This document shows positions 1-11,599 of a DNA stretch of 64,000 nucleotides, piece after piece (the first letter of the stretch is position 1; the number at the start of each line of letters is the position of its first letter). This DNA is from Solanum dulcamara (lineage: Eukaryota > Streptophyta > Magnoliopsida > Solanales > Solanaceae), in NCBI RefSeq assembly GCF_947179165.1, contig NC_077245.1, forward strand, positions 1,441,001 to 1,505,000. Reading direction: 5' to 3'. The notes under the pieces were generated by a model that was given only the letters and a program-made list of their open reading frames with translations, was not told where the DNA came from and did not search any database. A program made the position numbers and the translations under genes.

Positions 1-1200
1 AATTATCAAATTGATGGGCATCCTAGAAGTGATTAACAATATGCAAATATGTAGACAAAAGAAAGAAAAGAAGAAATATATTCAAGTAACTAAAGAACAC
101 AAATTTAATATATACGCTATACTTGCTCAAATTTTAAAGAAAAAATTAAATCAATTAGGCCATGAAAATTCTAATTAACTAATAACTTTAAGCATATTGT
201 TGTTATCTAAATCATATTGAAAGAAAAAATTAAGAACATGAAAATCTATATTGTCAAAGAAAACTATTTGAAAAAATAATGAACAAAACTAAGATATTTC
301 ATGAAATAATCCCAACAGATGATAGCTAATTAATCCTAACACATGCTAACTATAAGAAATTTCTATCATTAGTATAATTATTCTTAATACATGCTAACTA
401 AAAAAAATAAGACTACGAATCAACTAAATATAAAACATGAAATAATTAAATAAAATAAAGCTGAGAAAAGATTTTACCTCTTTCAAGAGTTTGATGGAAC
501 TTCAATCTATAAAAAAAAGATTAAAAATTTAGACTCGAACCTTCGTGGGTTTGATGTTATAAGAACACTGTTCTTAGCCTAAATTTAGACTTTAATCTCC
601 AACTTTGGGGTAGCTAAAAACCTCCACTTTTTCTCCCTTCTTAATAAGAATATGAGTCTTTATATAGGCTCCAAAAACTTTAAATTTTCATACAATTTTC
701 GATGTGGAGATTGGGGATTTTTTTATTTTTTTTTAGAAAAAAACTAAATTTTTCAAAAATGCAAACTATAATTAAACTAACCTAACCAACATTGTATTTA
801 GTTAAAAATAAAATATTTTTGAGATGATTTTCGAATAACTACATAAATAGTAATCAAAGATATAGTAATATAAAAATATGTAGATTATACTAAAATTTAT
901 AAAAAAATAAAAATAGTTAAGAATAATATGAAAATATATTTATTTTTTATAAAAGCTAATTATTTCAAAAATGTTCGAAATTCAAAGAAACTCGATAGCT
1001 AATTTGCGTTGTGGGGGGTCAAAATTGGGTGTCAACAATAATTAGTGGTGTTCGTAGCCTGTTCTTTTGTTAAGCATGGTCCATCAAATTTTCTAGTAAC
1101 AGTACTGGTTGCTTCGCTCTCGCTAATTGTGCCCTCACTGATCTTGTGTGTTCCATATTGCCCTAGGATTGTGTCGTACCTTGGTATTTTGTGTCAATTT
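1..1200. other. AT-rich intergenic sequence, no gene seen
   Basis: This stretch is very AT-rich, with many stop codons in all frames and no recognisable protein or RNA gene. The only open frame near its end (1045-1233) has no family resemblance. I see no TIR or LTR boundaries. Confidence 0.5.
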
Positions 1201-1224
1201 AAATGTCACTCATGCCAATTTCAT

Positions 1225-1600
1225 ACCAAATAATACAAACATCATAACAGTATGCATAATATGAATCTTCAATTTCATACCAATTACTCATGTTATAACA
1301 ATTTCATACTAAAAAATACACACATTATAACAGTATACATAGTATGAAAATTATACCAACTTCATGCTAATTATAAACACAAAGTATACACCAATTTCAT
1401 AATAAAGACTTTAGATAATGTTTCATACTAATTCCATATCAATTTCATAACAAATAATACGCACAGGTTATAACAATTTCATACTAATTTCATACCAAGT
1501 AATACACACATTATAACAATTTCATACTAATTTCATACCCAATAATACACACATTATAATAATTTCATACCTGCATCTTTTTGCATATACACATAGTACA
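1225..1600. repeat. A/T-rich minisatellite built on a 'tttcatacyaa / acacattataac' motif
   Basis: The words 'aatttcatac', 'taatacacacattataac' and 'aatttcatactaatttcatacc' recur many times in irregular order. They form a diverged tandem array with units of about 35-70 bases. The best-matching copies lie between about 1440 and 1570. No coding potential is visible. The array sits downstream, in minus-strand sense, of the Lys/Ser-rich ORF at 1723-2428. Confidence 0.65.
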
Positions 1601-1722
1601 CCAAAATATTATTATTTTCATGTCAATACAGAAATCACAATCAATAAATAAAGTCTATTAATTTCGTATCAATTTCACGTCATTTTGATGTCATTGTATA
1701 CATAAAAAAGAAATATTTTTTT

Positions 1723-2428
1723 TTAAAAATAATTTATTAAATATACCTTCACAACATGTTCGACCTTTTTTGACTTGGGATTTTTTGAATCCTCCTTCAA
1801 TGTTGAACTAGATCTTTTTCTTGAGGGTTTTGAAGACTCTCCCCTCGAAACACTCTTTGGCTTTTTTGCTTTATTTTGATCTACAAAAATCGAAATTAGA
1901 ATCCTAATAATCAGATGAAGAAAATTGCACAATCTTGCTCTTTCGTTTTAGCCCCTTTTGGTTTGAAGAAATTGAGATTTTCTTCACCATCGACACAATC
2001 TTAATGAGAAGGGTTTGAATCTTCTTGATTGGATTTTGATTCTTCTTTAAAGGATATATATTTTTCTTCACTGAATAGACATCCTTCTTCATTGGTGTTT
2101 GAGTTAAAATGTGAAAATTTGGTGGCTCTATCTTGACTAATGTTTTATCATCGACAACCCTAAGACTTTTTCTAGGGGTAAGAACAAGTTTTTGATTCTT
2201 ATGGTGAAGATTTTTTTTGAGCGAGAAAGATGGAGTCAGTTGAGACAAAATTTTATTGAATATGGTGATATGGTGAAGATTATTGTTAATGATGGGGCAA
2301 GAAGAATTACTGTTGATTTTGAGATGTTGGGGGTGTAGAAACTTGTGCAATATATTTTTTTTTCTTTCCAGGAAACGGACCTTGCCCCGAGGCTCCCACC
2401 CCTCGTGGCGGTCGGGGTTGAGCCGCAC
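1723..2428 (-). other. Lys/Ser-rich open frames, possible decayed transposon or repeat-derived ORF
   Basis: Two overlapping minus-strand frames (2428-1904 and 1932-1723) encode a low-complexity basic protein rich in K, S, N and I, with patches such as GLKRKSKIVQFSSSDY and SVSRGESSKPSRKRSS. They could be joined by a short intron near 1880-1915, because a 'tttgtag' acceptor-like site precedes the second patch. The composition resembles disordered N-terminal regions of plant proteins or Ulp1-type transposon proteins, but no diagnostic domain is present. The adjacent minisatellite and LINE debris argue for repeat-derived sequence. I do not assign a function. Confidence 0.25.
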
Positions 2429-2589
2429 ACTCCCAAGCCTTATTATAGATAAAATCAGAAAGATACAATGAGGGAGACATAAACCTTACCTCCATTCTTA
2501 AGTTGGTTCGTAAGTCGGCTAACCTACTAAGGTCGGCTAACTCATCCCCGATATAATAAAGTGCCTCCTAAATACAGGAAAAGAGTAAG

Positions 2590-3270
2590 ACCCTAGAAGA
2601 GGACTCCTCTCAATTCAAAATATCTAGGAAAGCGATAAACGAGGGAGACTCTCCCTTTTACAAAATTAGTCATAACTACTAGAAAGTTCTTGGATGCTGA
2701 AGAATTCCATGTCTGATTGTATTGGAAAGTCTAGAGATGGTTTCTTGACCTTGTTGGATACATGTTTGCATTGGAGGAATTCCAGAAATATTGGCATTGG
2801 AAGAACTCCACAAGAAGGAAGTTCAGCTGCTGCAGTGTGTTGCATGGTGTAGATGCTGAAGAGTTACAATTGAGAACTGCAACTGTCCAGCCAGGCAAAC
2901 TTGGATCAAATGTTGCAGCTCTTTAGTGTACACATTGCAGCTGTGCAATATGTTGTAGTTTGATGGAAACCGAAAGTTGTAAGAATGATTGTATTGGAAG
3001 TTCTGTAGACAGCTCCTCAGCAGGGACTTCTTGTTGAAGGTACAGCTCTGCAGTGTATCTGTTTGCATTGGAAGAGCTCCAAGGAAAGCTCAACTGCTGC
3101 AGATCTGATAAACTTGTTGGGTGCTACAGATTTATATTGTACCTGCACAAGAGTAGGAAAGGAAGACAATGGCCCCTATGTAGCTAAGCAATAGGTTAGA
3201 GGACTCCTCTCGATACAAAGCGCCTAAGAAAACATAAACAAGGGAGACTCTCCCCTTACATAAGTTGGAG
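2590..3270. repeat. Pair of diverged direct repeats about 600 bp apart flanking a Leu/Gln-codon-like repeat
   Basis: Sequence around 2598-2660 (gaggactcctctcaattc ... gggagactctcccttt) recurs at about 3199-3260 (gaggactcctctcgatac ... gggagactctcccctt). Between them, 2760-3110 contains several partial repeats of 'cattggaagaactccag' and 'agctctgcagtgta'. This looks like a non-autonomous repetitive element or an LTR-like pair, but terminal motifs and target-site duplications are not clear. Confidence 0.45.
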
Positions 3271-3329
3271 AAACTCTAAACTAGGATCTATTCAATTAGC
3301 TATGACTAATTATGTAAGAGATAGCCAAG

Positions 3330-4680
3330 TTAAATAGGTACAAAAGGTGAAAGAAAAGAAAAGGAAGGAAGTCCTTCTATACTACTTGTAAACAAATCCT
3401 TCAAGGGGGTTGTTTGATCCTTTTCATTTTCTTTCTCCTGAAACTTGCCATTCCATCTTTGTCCATTTTGAAGTGCCCCTTGATCTCTATTGGGAGTTGG
3501 TGATAGTTGTAGTTGTTGTGTATGATTAACAATATGGCTTTGTTTTGAAAGTGTGTCTGCAGGGAAATTAGCTTCCCTAAAGGTGTGTCTACAATGAAAT
3601 AACTCCAGCAGCTTGACCAATCCCTGCAGATCTGTGATATAGCTTTGAATGCTCCATGGAGGTCGTATCTCTTGTTTGAGCCATTTGACCAATAGCTCTG
3701 AGTCTACTTCTAGGATCACCCTGCTGTAGCCATGTTGCAGACATCAAGTAATGCCAAAGGATGCTGCCTAAACCTCAGCTTGATTGTTGGATCCAATGCC
3801 CAAAGGAGTGGAAAATGCATAAATCAAAGCACCTGTATGATCTCTAAGGATTCCTCATGCTCCTATTCTTCCAGGATTATCTATAGCACTTCCATCTATA
3901 TTGAGTTTAACAATGGAAGGGGGTGGTCTGATCCATTGAACTTTGATTACCCTTATTTCATGCTTGCACTTTTCTATCATAGTAACCAATTCTTTCCAGT
4001 TCCCAGGCCAGACAACATAAGGATACATATTAGAAATAAGCATCTGTAAGTCTTTGATAGTTGAGAAGATTACTCTAGTAGTACTAGACTTCTTTCCCCC
4101 ATATTTGCTAGCACATCTATTCTTCCAAACATTCCAACATATAAAGATGGGGGTAGCTTGTAGGTAAGTTGGTGAGCATAGTTGTTAGGCTTAATGGTCC
4201 ACCATTTCATTAGAATGCTTCTAAGAGGGCTGTCAACATGTAGAATCCCAAACTAGCTTGAAAAGAATTTTCAGATGTTTTTAACAACGGTTCCAGATGC
4301 AAATATATGATCAATATTATCTAGGCCAGGGCTGTAGCAGCAAGAGCATGCTGCAGGTTCTCTCCCAAAAGTAGTAATTTTATCATTTGTGGGAAGTTTG
4401 TACCTGAGAGTTCTCCATAGAAGAAAGGAGACCTTAAAAGGTATGTTGGTATGCCATGTAAGAGAATCAGTCATAGTTTTATTCTTCTTTCTCCTGACCT
4501 GTTCCCAAGCTGAATTGCAAGTAAAGTTTCCATGAGAGGTCAATTTCCAATAAGCCTGATCAGGAGCACTCTGTTGGCAGCTAATCTCAGTGTTCATGGT
4601 CCTGTGTACTAAGTGATTAGGAGCATGTTGCCTCACCTTCTCTTCATTCCAAGATAGTAATGGATTATTACAAAAGGAAA
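3330..4680 (-). mobile_element. Decayed LINE (non-LTR retrotransposon) 3' end: zinc-binding RT domain and RNase H
   Basis: In minus-strand order, 4636-4271 encodes the plant LINE zf-RVT region (AYWKLTSHGNFTCNSAWEQ, then FKVSFLLWRTLRYKLPTND and a CSCCYSPG..NIDHIF cysteine/histidine cluster). Next, 4043-3855 encodes the start of an RNase H fold (IKVQWIRPPPSIVKLNIDGSA). Then 3719-3330 encodes its remainder (ILEVDSELLVKWL, HTFREANFPADTLSKQ). The three pieces lie in different frames separated by stops, so the element is dead. The reverse transcriptase core and endonuclease are absent. This order and these motifs are standard for plant L1-type retroelements. Confidence 0.8.
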
Positions 4681-4689
4681 GCAGAACTT

Positions 4690-5900
4690 TTTTTTTACAT
4701 GCCTTTTTCTATTTCTTATTTCGTGTGCTGACATTTAATAATTTTTTAATAAATTAAAATTAATTTATTTTAATGATTGGATTGTTCCAATAAATGTGTT
4801 GTATTTGCGATATCACTCCTATTAATTATGTTCTAATTTAACATATTAAAAGTAATTAATTTAAACTATTTTTTAAATTAATACAGATATGTTAAGACCT
4901 GTAAATAAAATGTTATAAGTGATAAATATTTAAAACTACATTTAAAAGTTGTAATATTAACTTTTAAATACATATATGATGTGATTTTTCCAAAAAATAA
5001 TAATATATTTAACCTTTTGCATCTATTTGAAACAATACAATTTTTTGGGTCAGGAAAATTATGCTGTAACCCCAAATCAATAGGTTGAGTTTCTAAGTCA
5101 GCATTGAAATAAATGAAGAATAACTATTGATCTTTTGAAGGAAGGAAGCAAGGTGAAAAACTAAATAAACATAGACGAATTAAAACGTATTATGGCTAAA
5201 AAATTTAAAGACAAGTCCGAAAAAATGCTTTATGGTCACTATTTTTCAAAATCGTGACCAAAAAAGAAAAAATAGCCGGTAAACGCTATTTCTAAAATAA
5301 AAATAAAAATTGGGAACAAGACCCGCATTCGGATGCTGTTTGTCAAGAAAAATAATTTGAATTAATAACAATTTGTTCTTCTATATGGATGGTATCATAT
5401 CAAATGTTCACTTAGAATTTTTAAACTGTGTTAATGCAAGCACCAAGATTCGCCTATGTGTTAGCCATCTGAGTCATAAATACTTGAAGTAAGCTTCTAG
5501 CTCACCTCTATCTCTAAATATAGCTTCTAGCTCACCTCTATCTCTAAAGGGGCAACTAAGTAAGCTTCTAGCTCACCCCTATCTCTAAAGGGACAACGAA
5601 GTTTGAGATACAATTATTGTAATTGTTTTCGAATCTAAATAGAGCCTGAAAAAAGAATGGGAAAAGAAAGAACAAAAGTCTAAACAGACCAAAGATTTTA
5701 GAATGGTTTTCTCCAAATCTCACTGTCTAAAATAGATCTTACAAGTAGGTGGAAATTGAAATGCATGTAACAGAGTATCTCATAGCTCATCAAATCAATG
5801 GGAACTTTTACATAAAAGATTTAGCCATGGCAAATTCTGCTAGACGATGGCGCCTAGTTGTTCATTTCTCATCTACAATTTCGCTTAGCCAATAGTCAAT
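4690..5900. other. Intergenic, AT-rich; contains a short triple repeat
   Basis: No gene is visible. The only structure is a threefold repeat at about 5490-5600, listed separately. The stretch lies downstream of the minus-strand gene that ends at 5918, so its right edge probably includes that gene's 3' UTR. Confidence 0.5.
5489..5600. repeat. Three tandem copies of a 30-41 bp unit (agcttctagctcacc..)
   Basis: The unit 'agcttctagctcacctctatctctaaa' occurs at about 5491, 5521 and 5563. The second and third copies carry an extra 'gggrcaac' extension. The copies are nearly identical, which suggests recent slippage or duplication. Confidence 0.8.
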
Positions 5901-5917
5901 GCGTAATACAAGAAAAA

Positions 5918-8787
5918 TCAAGAAGCTCTCTGTCTCTTTGCGCTTTTCAGAGTTGCAACGAAATCATCATCCGAGTCTTCTTCAGAAGAATCATCCTTCA
6001 TCTTCCGTTTCTTTGACTGCTGCTTTGATTTAGCTTCAGATTCTGGGGTTTTCTTTTTCTGCGTTGATAGCGAGGTTGAGGAGGATGTCGTCTTCTTAAT
6101 AGTAACGGTCTCTGTAGTCTTTTTCATGGTCACAACCGTTTTCATAGGTGAGCCAAGCTTTAGCTGCTGGGCCTTCTTTTGTTTCTTCTCAAAAACCTTC
6201 TTCGCCAAGTCCTTGGGAAGCAAACCAGACTCCATCATCCTGCAAGAACAAGAGTAACATGATATAATTACTTAAATCCAACTGTAAGGCACAGTTGACG
6301 TAGTTTTTATAACCATTATGAACAACTCTGGATTTGGTTGTTAACAGTTACAAGCAGACATTTTGAAGAATAAGGATCCATCAAGATCCCTTCTGTAGCA
6401 TCACCGATGGTCAAAAGGGCTGTTGAGGAGGAACTATTCATGCGTAGATATTGTTTGACCAGCTTTATTTCACAACATTTATAGACTGAGATCAACCACC
6501 GAATTCATTAGAGAAACTAGTTCAATTTATATCACTTCAAACACTTGTTTGGTGATCAGGGTGGATTTAGTGAGACAGAAAGGGAAGGGTGACAGTTTGT
6601 ATCAGAGAATAGATGAGCAGCATCAAACATAGTTTTTTTAGCATCGACCCACAGTAGAACTCAGAAAATTGAGTGCCACCTAAGCATGGTAATAAAAAGA
6701 ATGGGCTAAATAGTTTTGTATCATGTTCTGCAACAGGACAGTCATAAGTAAACTGTGAGATCTTGGTTGAAGTAATTGCAACAATATTTCATCAAAATAA
6801 TGTCAAATGCATCGATTAAACAGTCTAAACTCACATGCCTCTATATCCTACATCAGTTAAATGAAGAAAAGAGATGCTATCAATCTTCCCAAATATCATT
6901 CTTAACGCATGCAAAAAGGCATATGATTGAACACAACAAAAAAGTAGACATCAACCAACAAAGCTCCACAGAAGCTCCCATCTTAAGCTTCAGACACACA
7001 TTAATCTAATTTGTCATAACCACTACCAACACTCATGACTAACACAAACTATTCTTGGTGGCAATTTTACCTGAATCCCCTACGTAATCAACGTAAAAGC
7101 CTGTGCCCAGTGACACAGTGCTTTGCATAAGGATGTACTAAACCATAGTCAATAAGAAAAAAAATGCACTACCAGAAAAATTTTCACCTTCTATATGCCA
7201 CAGTTTCAGTCAGAAGTTAGCTGAACTCATCACATAGAATGTCAAAAGGTTGAAACTATCCATTTTCTCATTCCAGGCGGAAGTTTCAATGAAGTTATAA
7301 CAAATCTTACATACTTTTGATTTCATTTTTTCCTGTGTTCAAATCAACACTTGAAAGATGATTTCTGCATTTTCAAACTAAAGTAGTGCGTTAGATCAAT
7401 CATAGCAAGCTGAAACTTTTAGATTAGGACTAAGGTGGCCAGATATGTATTGTACTTAACTGGGCGAAAAGGGCGAAGCCGAGATGCATATTCCTTGACC
7501 AATGGTTACTAACTCGATTAGCAACTTCACTAAGCATCTCAGTTGTAGACGTACAACCTACATTATGCTGATGCTTCTTTATTTTAAAAAACAAATTTTT
7601 AAAAAAAAAACAAAGGAGGGGTTGGGGGTTAGGGAAAGTGACTTGTAAGTTCACGTCTGAGGGCTTTTCTTTTGACATGGTACTGCTTACTTCACATGTT
7701 TCCTTTAGCTGCTCCACTTGCACTTCCATGCATGTCGACATTCAAGCACACACCTCGTGTTTCCACTATCCGTTGTACAATATACAAACAGAATTTCCAC
7801 ACCCTTACTCTTGTTTCTGTCTGATAATGAATAGATCTAAACCACTGTTTATATCCCAAAATAAGACTAAGAATAGTTAGATGTTAGTCATTCGATGAAG
7901 CGTATGACTAAATGAAAGCATGGGCTAATACAGAAGCATCAACCAGGTGAATAACACACACTTTGTTAGGACAAGAACAAACTCTGGCCTCTAAGGTCAC
8001 ATAACATTCATGGTTGTTCTTTTTCAAACAATCCGTAACTGAAAGAAGATAGAGACAGCTTCATGATTCATGAATACTCATTAACACAAACGACAACAGA
8101 GCTACCTAAGAATAACTTATCCAAAATCGTTTGTAAGGGAAAATGTTATACCAGATAGCTGCTAGTTCACTTTCTGGCACTTGCTGGTACAAGGATTCAT
8201 AGAAAATCCTTAAAGGGTCTCTCTGAAAATCAAAAAAATGTAACATTTACATCAGATTAAAACCCGAAAAAATATTTTTTTTTTTTTTTGAAAATGCATC
8301 TACAACTATAAGATGAAGTCACATACTTCCTCAGGAGGGTCTCTCTTTTGTCCAGGCAAGTCATAAACTTTCTTTTCCCTCTTCTTCACAATGGTATCTC
8401 CATTTTTGGTTCCTTTCTTCTTATCCTCTTCCTCTTTTTTCACAACTTTCTACACAACAAACCCAATCAAAAAAGGAACAAATCAAACAGTAAAGAAACA
8501 AAAATGCACAAAAAAACAATACCAACTTTATCAGTTTTAATTGAGCTTTTCTTCGACATGAGCGAGGGTTCTTCCTTCTTGGGCTTGACATTCTTAGGAC
8601 TCTTTTTTGAAATAGATTCTTCAAAATCATCATCTTTTTCTTCTTTCTTCAACTTAGCATTTTTGGGAGGCTGAGATTTTGAAGCGGCATTGTTGTTAGG
8701 TTTCTTTTTGCTGTTCAGAAGAGACCCAATGCTTTCTCCATCATCAATTTCCTCTTTACTCACTGGCTTTGAGTCTTCACACGACAT
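5918..8787 (-). CDS. Lys-rich nuclear-type protein, plant-specific, unknown function (258 aa, 4 exons)
   Basis: The spliced CDS is 8787-8523, 8445-8327, 8222-8152 and 6239-5918 (777 nt, 258 aa plus stop). All junctions are GT-AG and the phases agree. The protein is highly charged. Residues 1-90 are acidic/basic (MSCEDSKPVSKEEIDDGES, repeated K-K-E-E patches). A conserved-looking core is split across exons 3 and 4 (RDPLRIFYESLY, ending LAAIW-MMESGLLPKDLAKKVFEKK). The C-terminus is a KKR-rich tail with an acidic serine stretch (DDSSEEDSDDDF), resembling nuclear localisation signals and casein-kinase-2 sites. I recognise the core as conserved in plants but cannot name a function; chromatin or nucleolar roles are only a guess. 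Intron 3 is unusually long, about 1.9 kb. The upstream promoter contains TGGGCC/GCCCA motifs. Confidence 0.85.
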
Positions 8788-8899
8788 TTTTCAGGATTTA
8801 ATTCAAAAAATCAGCTGTAAAAATACTGTGAAATGTGGAGGGTTTCTCAACGAAGAAGAAGAAGCTTTTGGTTAACTGGTTTTGAAGTCGGAGACAATT

Positions 8900-8985
8900 G
8901 GGTAAATTTTATTTTGGGCCTAAGACTATATTCAGGTTCTCGGGTTTCAAGCCCAATTATCGGATGAATTATGGGGGCCCTATGG
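8900..8985 (-). promoter_or_regulatory. Site II-like TGGGCC/GCCCA motifs upstream of the Lys-rich protein gene
   Basis: Motifs ttgggccta (about 8914-8922), aagcccaa (about 8949-8956) and ggggccc (about 8973-8980) lie 125-195 bases upstream of the start codon at 8787. Such elements are bound by TCP factors in plant housekeeping and growth genes. Their role here is inferred from position only. Confidence 0.45.
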
Positions 8986-8989
8986 TGGA

Positions 8990-10735
8990 AAAAATCGACA
9001 AGTTGTCATTTTTAGACCACAAGTAAACTTTAGTTACATTATTTGAAGAATAATCTCAATTAGCCATCTAGACACTGATTAAACTAAAAGTAGCCGGCAA
9101 ATGTATAATATATGCATAATCCACAATCCATATATGATCGGTGTAATCAATGCATAATTTATATATATGGCTAAAAAAGTGAAGAATAAATTTATTCGGC
9201 TATTTGTGATAGATTTTGAATGCAGAAATAAAATTTGATTAAAAATATCCCTCTAGTTATATTCAGTTGAAATTGCATGGATCAAACTCCTAAAAATAGA
9301 GTTTGAACGTTTATAAGTCTCTAAAGTTCTGAACTGACACAATTCAAATTCAATAAAAAATATGTCGGAACTAAATTTTAGTAGTTCAAATTTTCACAGA
9401 AAAAAATGTTAAAAGAGTATGGACTATAGCAGTTTAAAAATCCATAAAAAGTACTTGGGGTTTGAATTTTGGTTGTCCAAACTCCACAAAAAATGGAGTC
9501 TTAATTATTATGTAAGTTTAAATCTTTATGATATAATGTTGGATGTTTAAATTGTGGCAGTTCAAACTTTATGAAAAGTTAAGTGGATCAAATAAATGTT
9601 GATAAGGCTAGTGTGACATTGATTATCTTATCATAATCTTGATCGATTTTAGACTAACATGTAAGCGAATTCATCGTGGTGTAGCTTTGAGACTGAGGCG
9701 TAATAATATTATAATAGTATCATACTGTTGTTAGGGATGGTGAGTAGACTTAGATCAACTTGCATAATACTCTAGTGAAAAAACAAAATTCATAAACAGC
9801 ACAAGTTTCAAACAAAAAGGTTAGTAATTTCACCTTTGTGGGTGATTAAGTTATGCTAATAATTAGTAGTAATTGTTTTGCCAATTAAAATGTAAAGTTA
9901 TTGGATGAATCAAATGCAGTCCCTCCATATATCTCCATGTAGATGGTACTAGAATTCAATTATTTAAAAGAAGCTCGTATTTGGGTGTGTTGGTATGAAA
10001 GAAAAATATTTTTTAATTTTTCTACGTTCGTTATATGTAATGACAATTTGCCAAAAAATCATCGAATCATCTTATATATGTACGTCTGTATATTTTCTTG
10101 ATTTATATTTGTTTCACTATTTTGCTTTTTAACAAATATGCTGAAGTTTCCAGTTGATTCAAGAGAATGTAGAAGTTATTTTTCGTTGTTACTAATTCAT
10201 TGATAACAATAATAGGGGGATAAGAGATGAGTAACTTTCATGGCAGAGCCGGGTTCGCCAATCTTGCTATTGATTTGATAGAATTTAATAATTTTTATTC
10301 AAATTTTTTATTTATGTTAAAAATCTAATAGTTAATAAGTAAAAATTATCTATTCAGAATTCAATAAACAAAGATAATAATTGTCTAATATGAACAAAAT
10401 ATATGGACTAAAATTTCTTACTCCACTATACATAATTATCATTATTGATTAAGTGCCTTGACAAAGTGAACGGAGATTGCAAAGCCAACAAGTATAAGAT
10501 AAATAATGGGTAGATTTCAATCAATTGTCTAAATCAAAACAATTCATTTCATTTCATCCACTAAAATTTATTTATAAGTGGCACCATTTAAGCTGCCCAA
10601 CTCATTGTAATAATTTTTTGCATTAAATTTTAGTCTAAAGTTTGTTCATTATTGGGAGCTAGATTTTCCTCGTGTACCTTCATCATGTTTAACATTTCAA
10701 TCCTTTAGGGGTTCGTTTGTTTTGGGAATAAATTT
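8990..10735. other. Intergenic, AT-rich; includes dispersed repeat fragments
   Basis: No gene is visible. 9300-9600 has a weakly periodic series of 'agttcaaa/gtttgaa' words. 9690-9850 is homologous to 33640-33800 (see findings). Around 10240-10440 there is a stretch resembling the common nightshade repeat that begins 'gcagagccgggttcgcc', probably SINE- or MITE-derived. None has clear ends. Confidence 0.4.
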
Positions 10736-10952
10736 TGTTATAAAACAAATTTAACTTACCAAAACAAGAAGAAAGATGGATATAGAAAAAGAGAATGGAG
10801 AGTATTGTTTGTGTACATATATTTGCATAATAGCAGTGACTATTTTTATAGCCATTACAAATGAAGAAAGGTAACAAGTTGAGGGGAGAAAGTTAGGGGG
10901 GCAAATTTTGGTGGAGAGAAAAGTGAAAGGCATGACATCTACTTATACAACA
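10736..10952 (-). repeat. Copia 3' LTR (minus-strand sense)
   Basis: On the plus strand it begins tgttataaaacaa and ends cttatacaaca. It aligns with the partner LTR through blocks such as tgttataaaa, taacaagttg and gagaaaa. The adjoining purine-rich stretch on its inner side is the expected polypurine tract. Confidence 0.8.
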
Positions 10953-11599
10953 CTCTCCCTTGGATATCCACGTGTAATGTGTCTCATTAAAAACTTTACA
11001 AGAAACAATATACATAGTTATCATGAACACCCATAGATCTTGTGCCTCATTAAAACCTTATTAGGAAAAAACCAGTGGAAAAAATCCTAGTGAAGGAAAA
11101 AAAGAGTACACATATCTAATAATACGTCTTGATTGCTGCCTCATTAAAAAACCTTACCAGAAAATCCAGTGGGATTAAACTTTGGTTAAGGAAAAAAGAG
11201 TACAGAGCGTATTTTACTCCCCCTAATAAAAAACTTTCATTTGATATTTTGGAGACGACACATTCCAATCTTATATCTTAGCTTCTAAAAAGTTGATGTT
11301 GGTAATGCCTTTGTGAATAAATCTGCAAGATTATCACTTGAACGAACTTATTGTACATCAATATCACTATTCTTCTGAAGATCATATGTGAAGAATAATT
11401 TTGGTGAAATATGTTTCGTTCTGTCTTCTTTAATGAAGTCACCTTTAAATTGAATTATGCACTCGGCATTGTCTTCGAATATAATTATGGGTACTTTGAC
11501 ATCATTTTTTTAGCCGCATCTTTCTTTGATGAAATGTATCATCAATATCAATCGCATACATTCTCTACTTGCTTCATGATTGCTATTATTTCAACATGA

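Noticed and set aside
1225..1600. CRISPR-like repeat array
   Set aside because: This is plant nuclear DNA. The repeats are irregular, adjacent and without unique spacers, so it is a minisatellite.
7430..7880. Open frames on both strands around 7430-7880
   Set aside because: They lie inside the long intron 3 of the Lys-rich protein gene and show no family resemblance.
8348..8674. Plus-strand open frame of 108 codons
   Set aside because: It is antisense to exons 1 and 2 of the Lys-rich protein gene and arises from the poly-purine coding strand.
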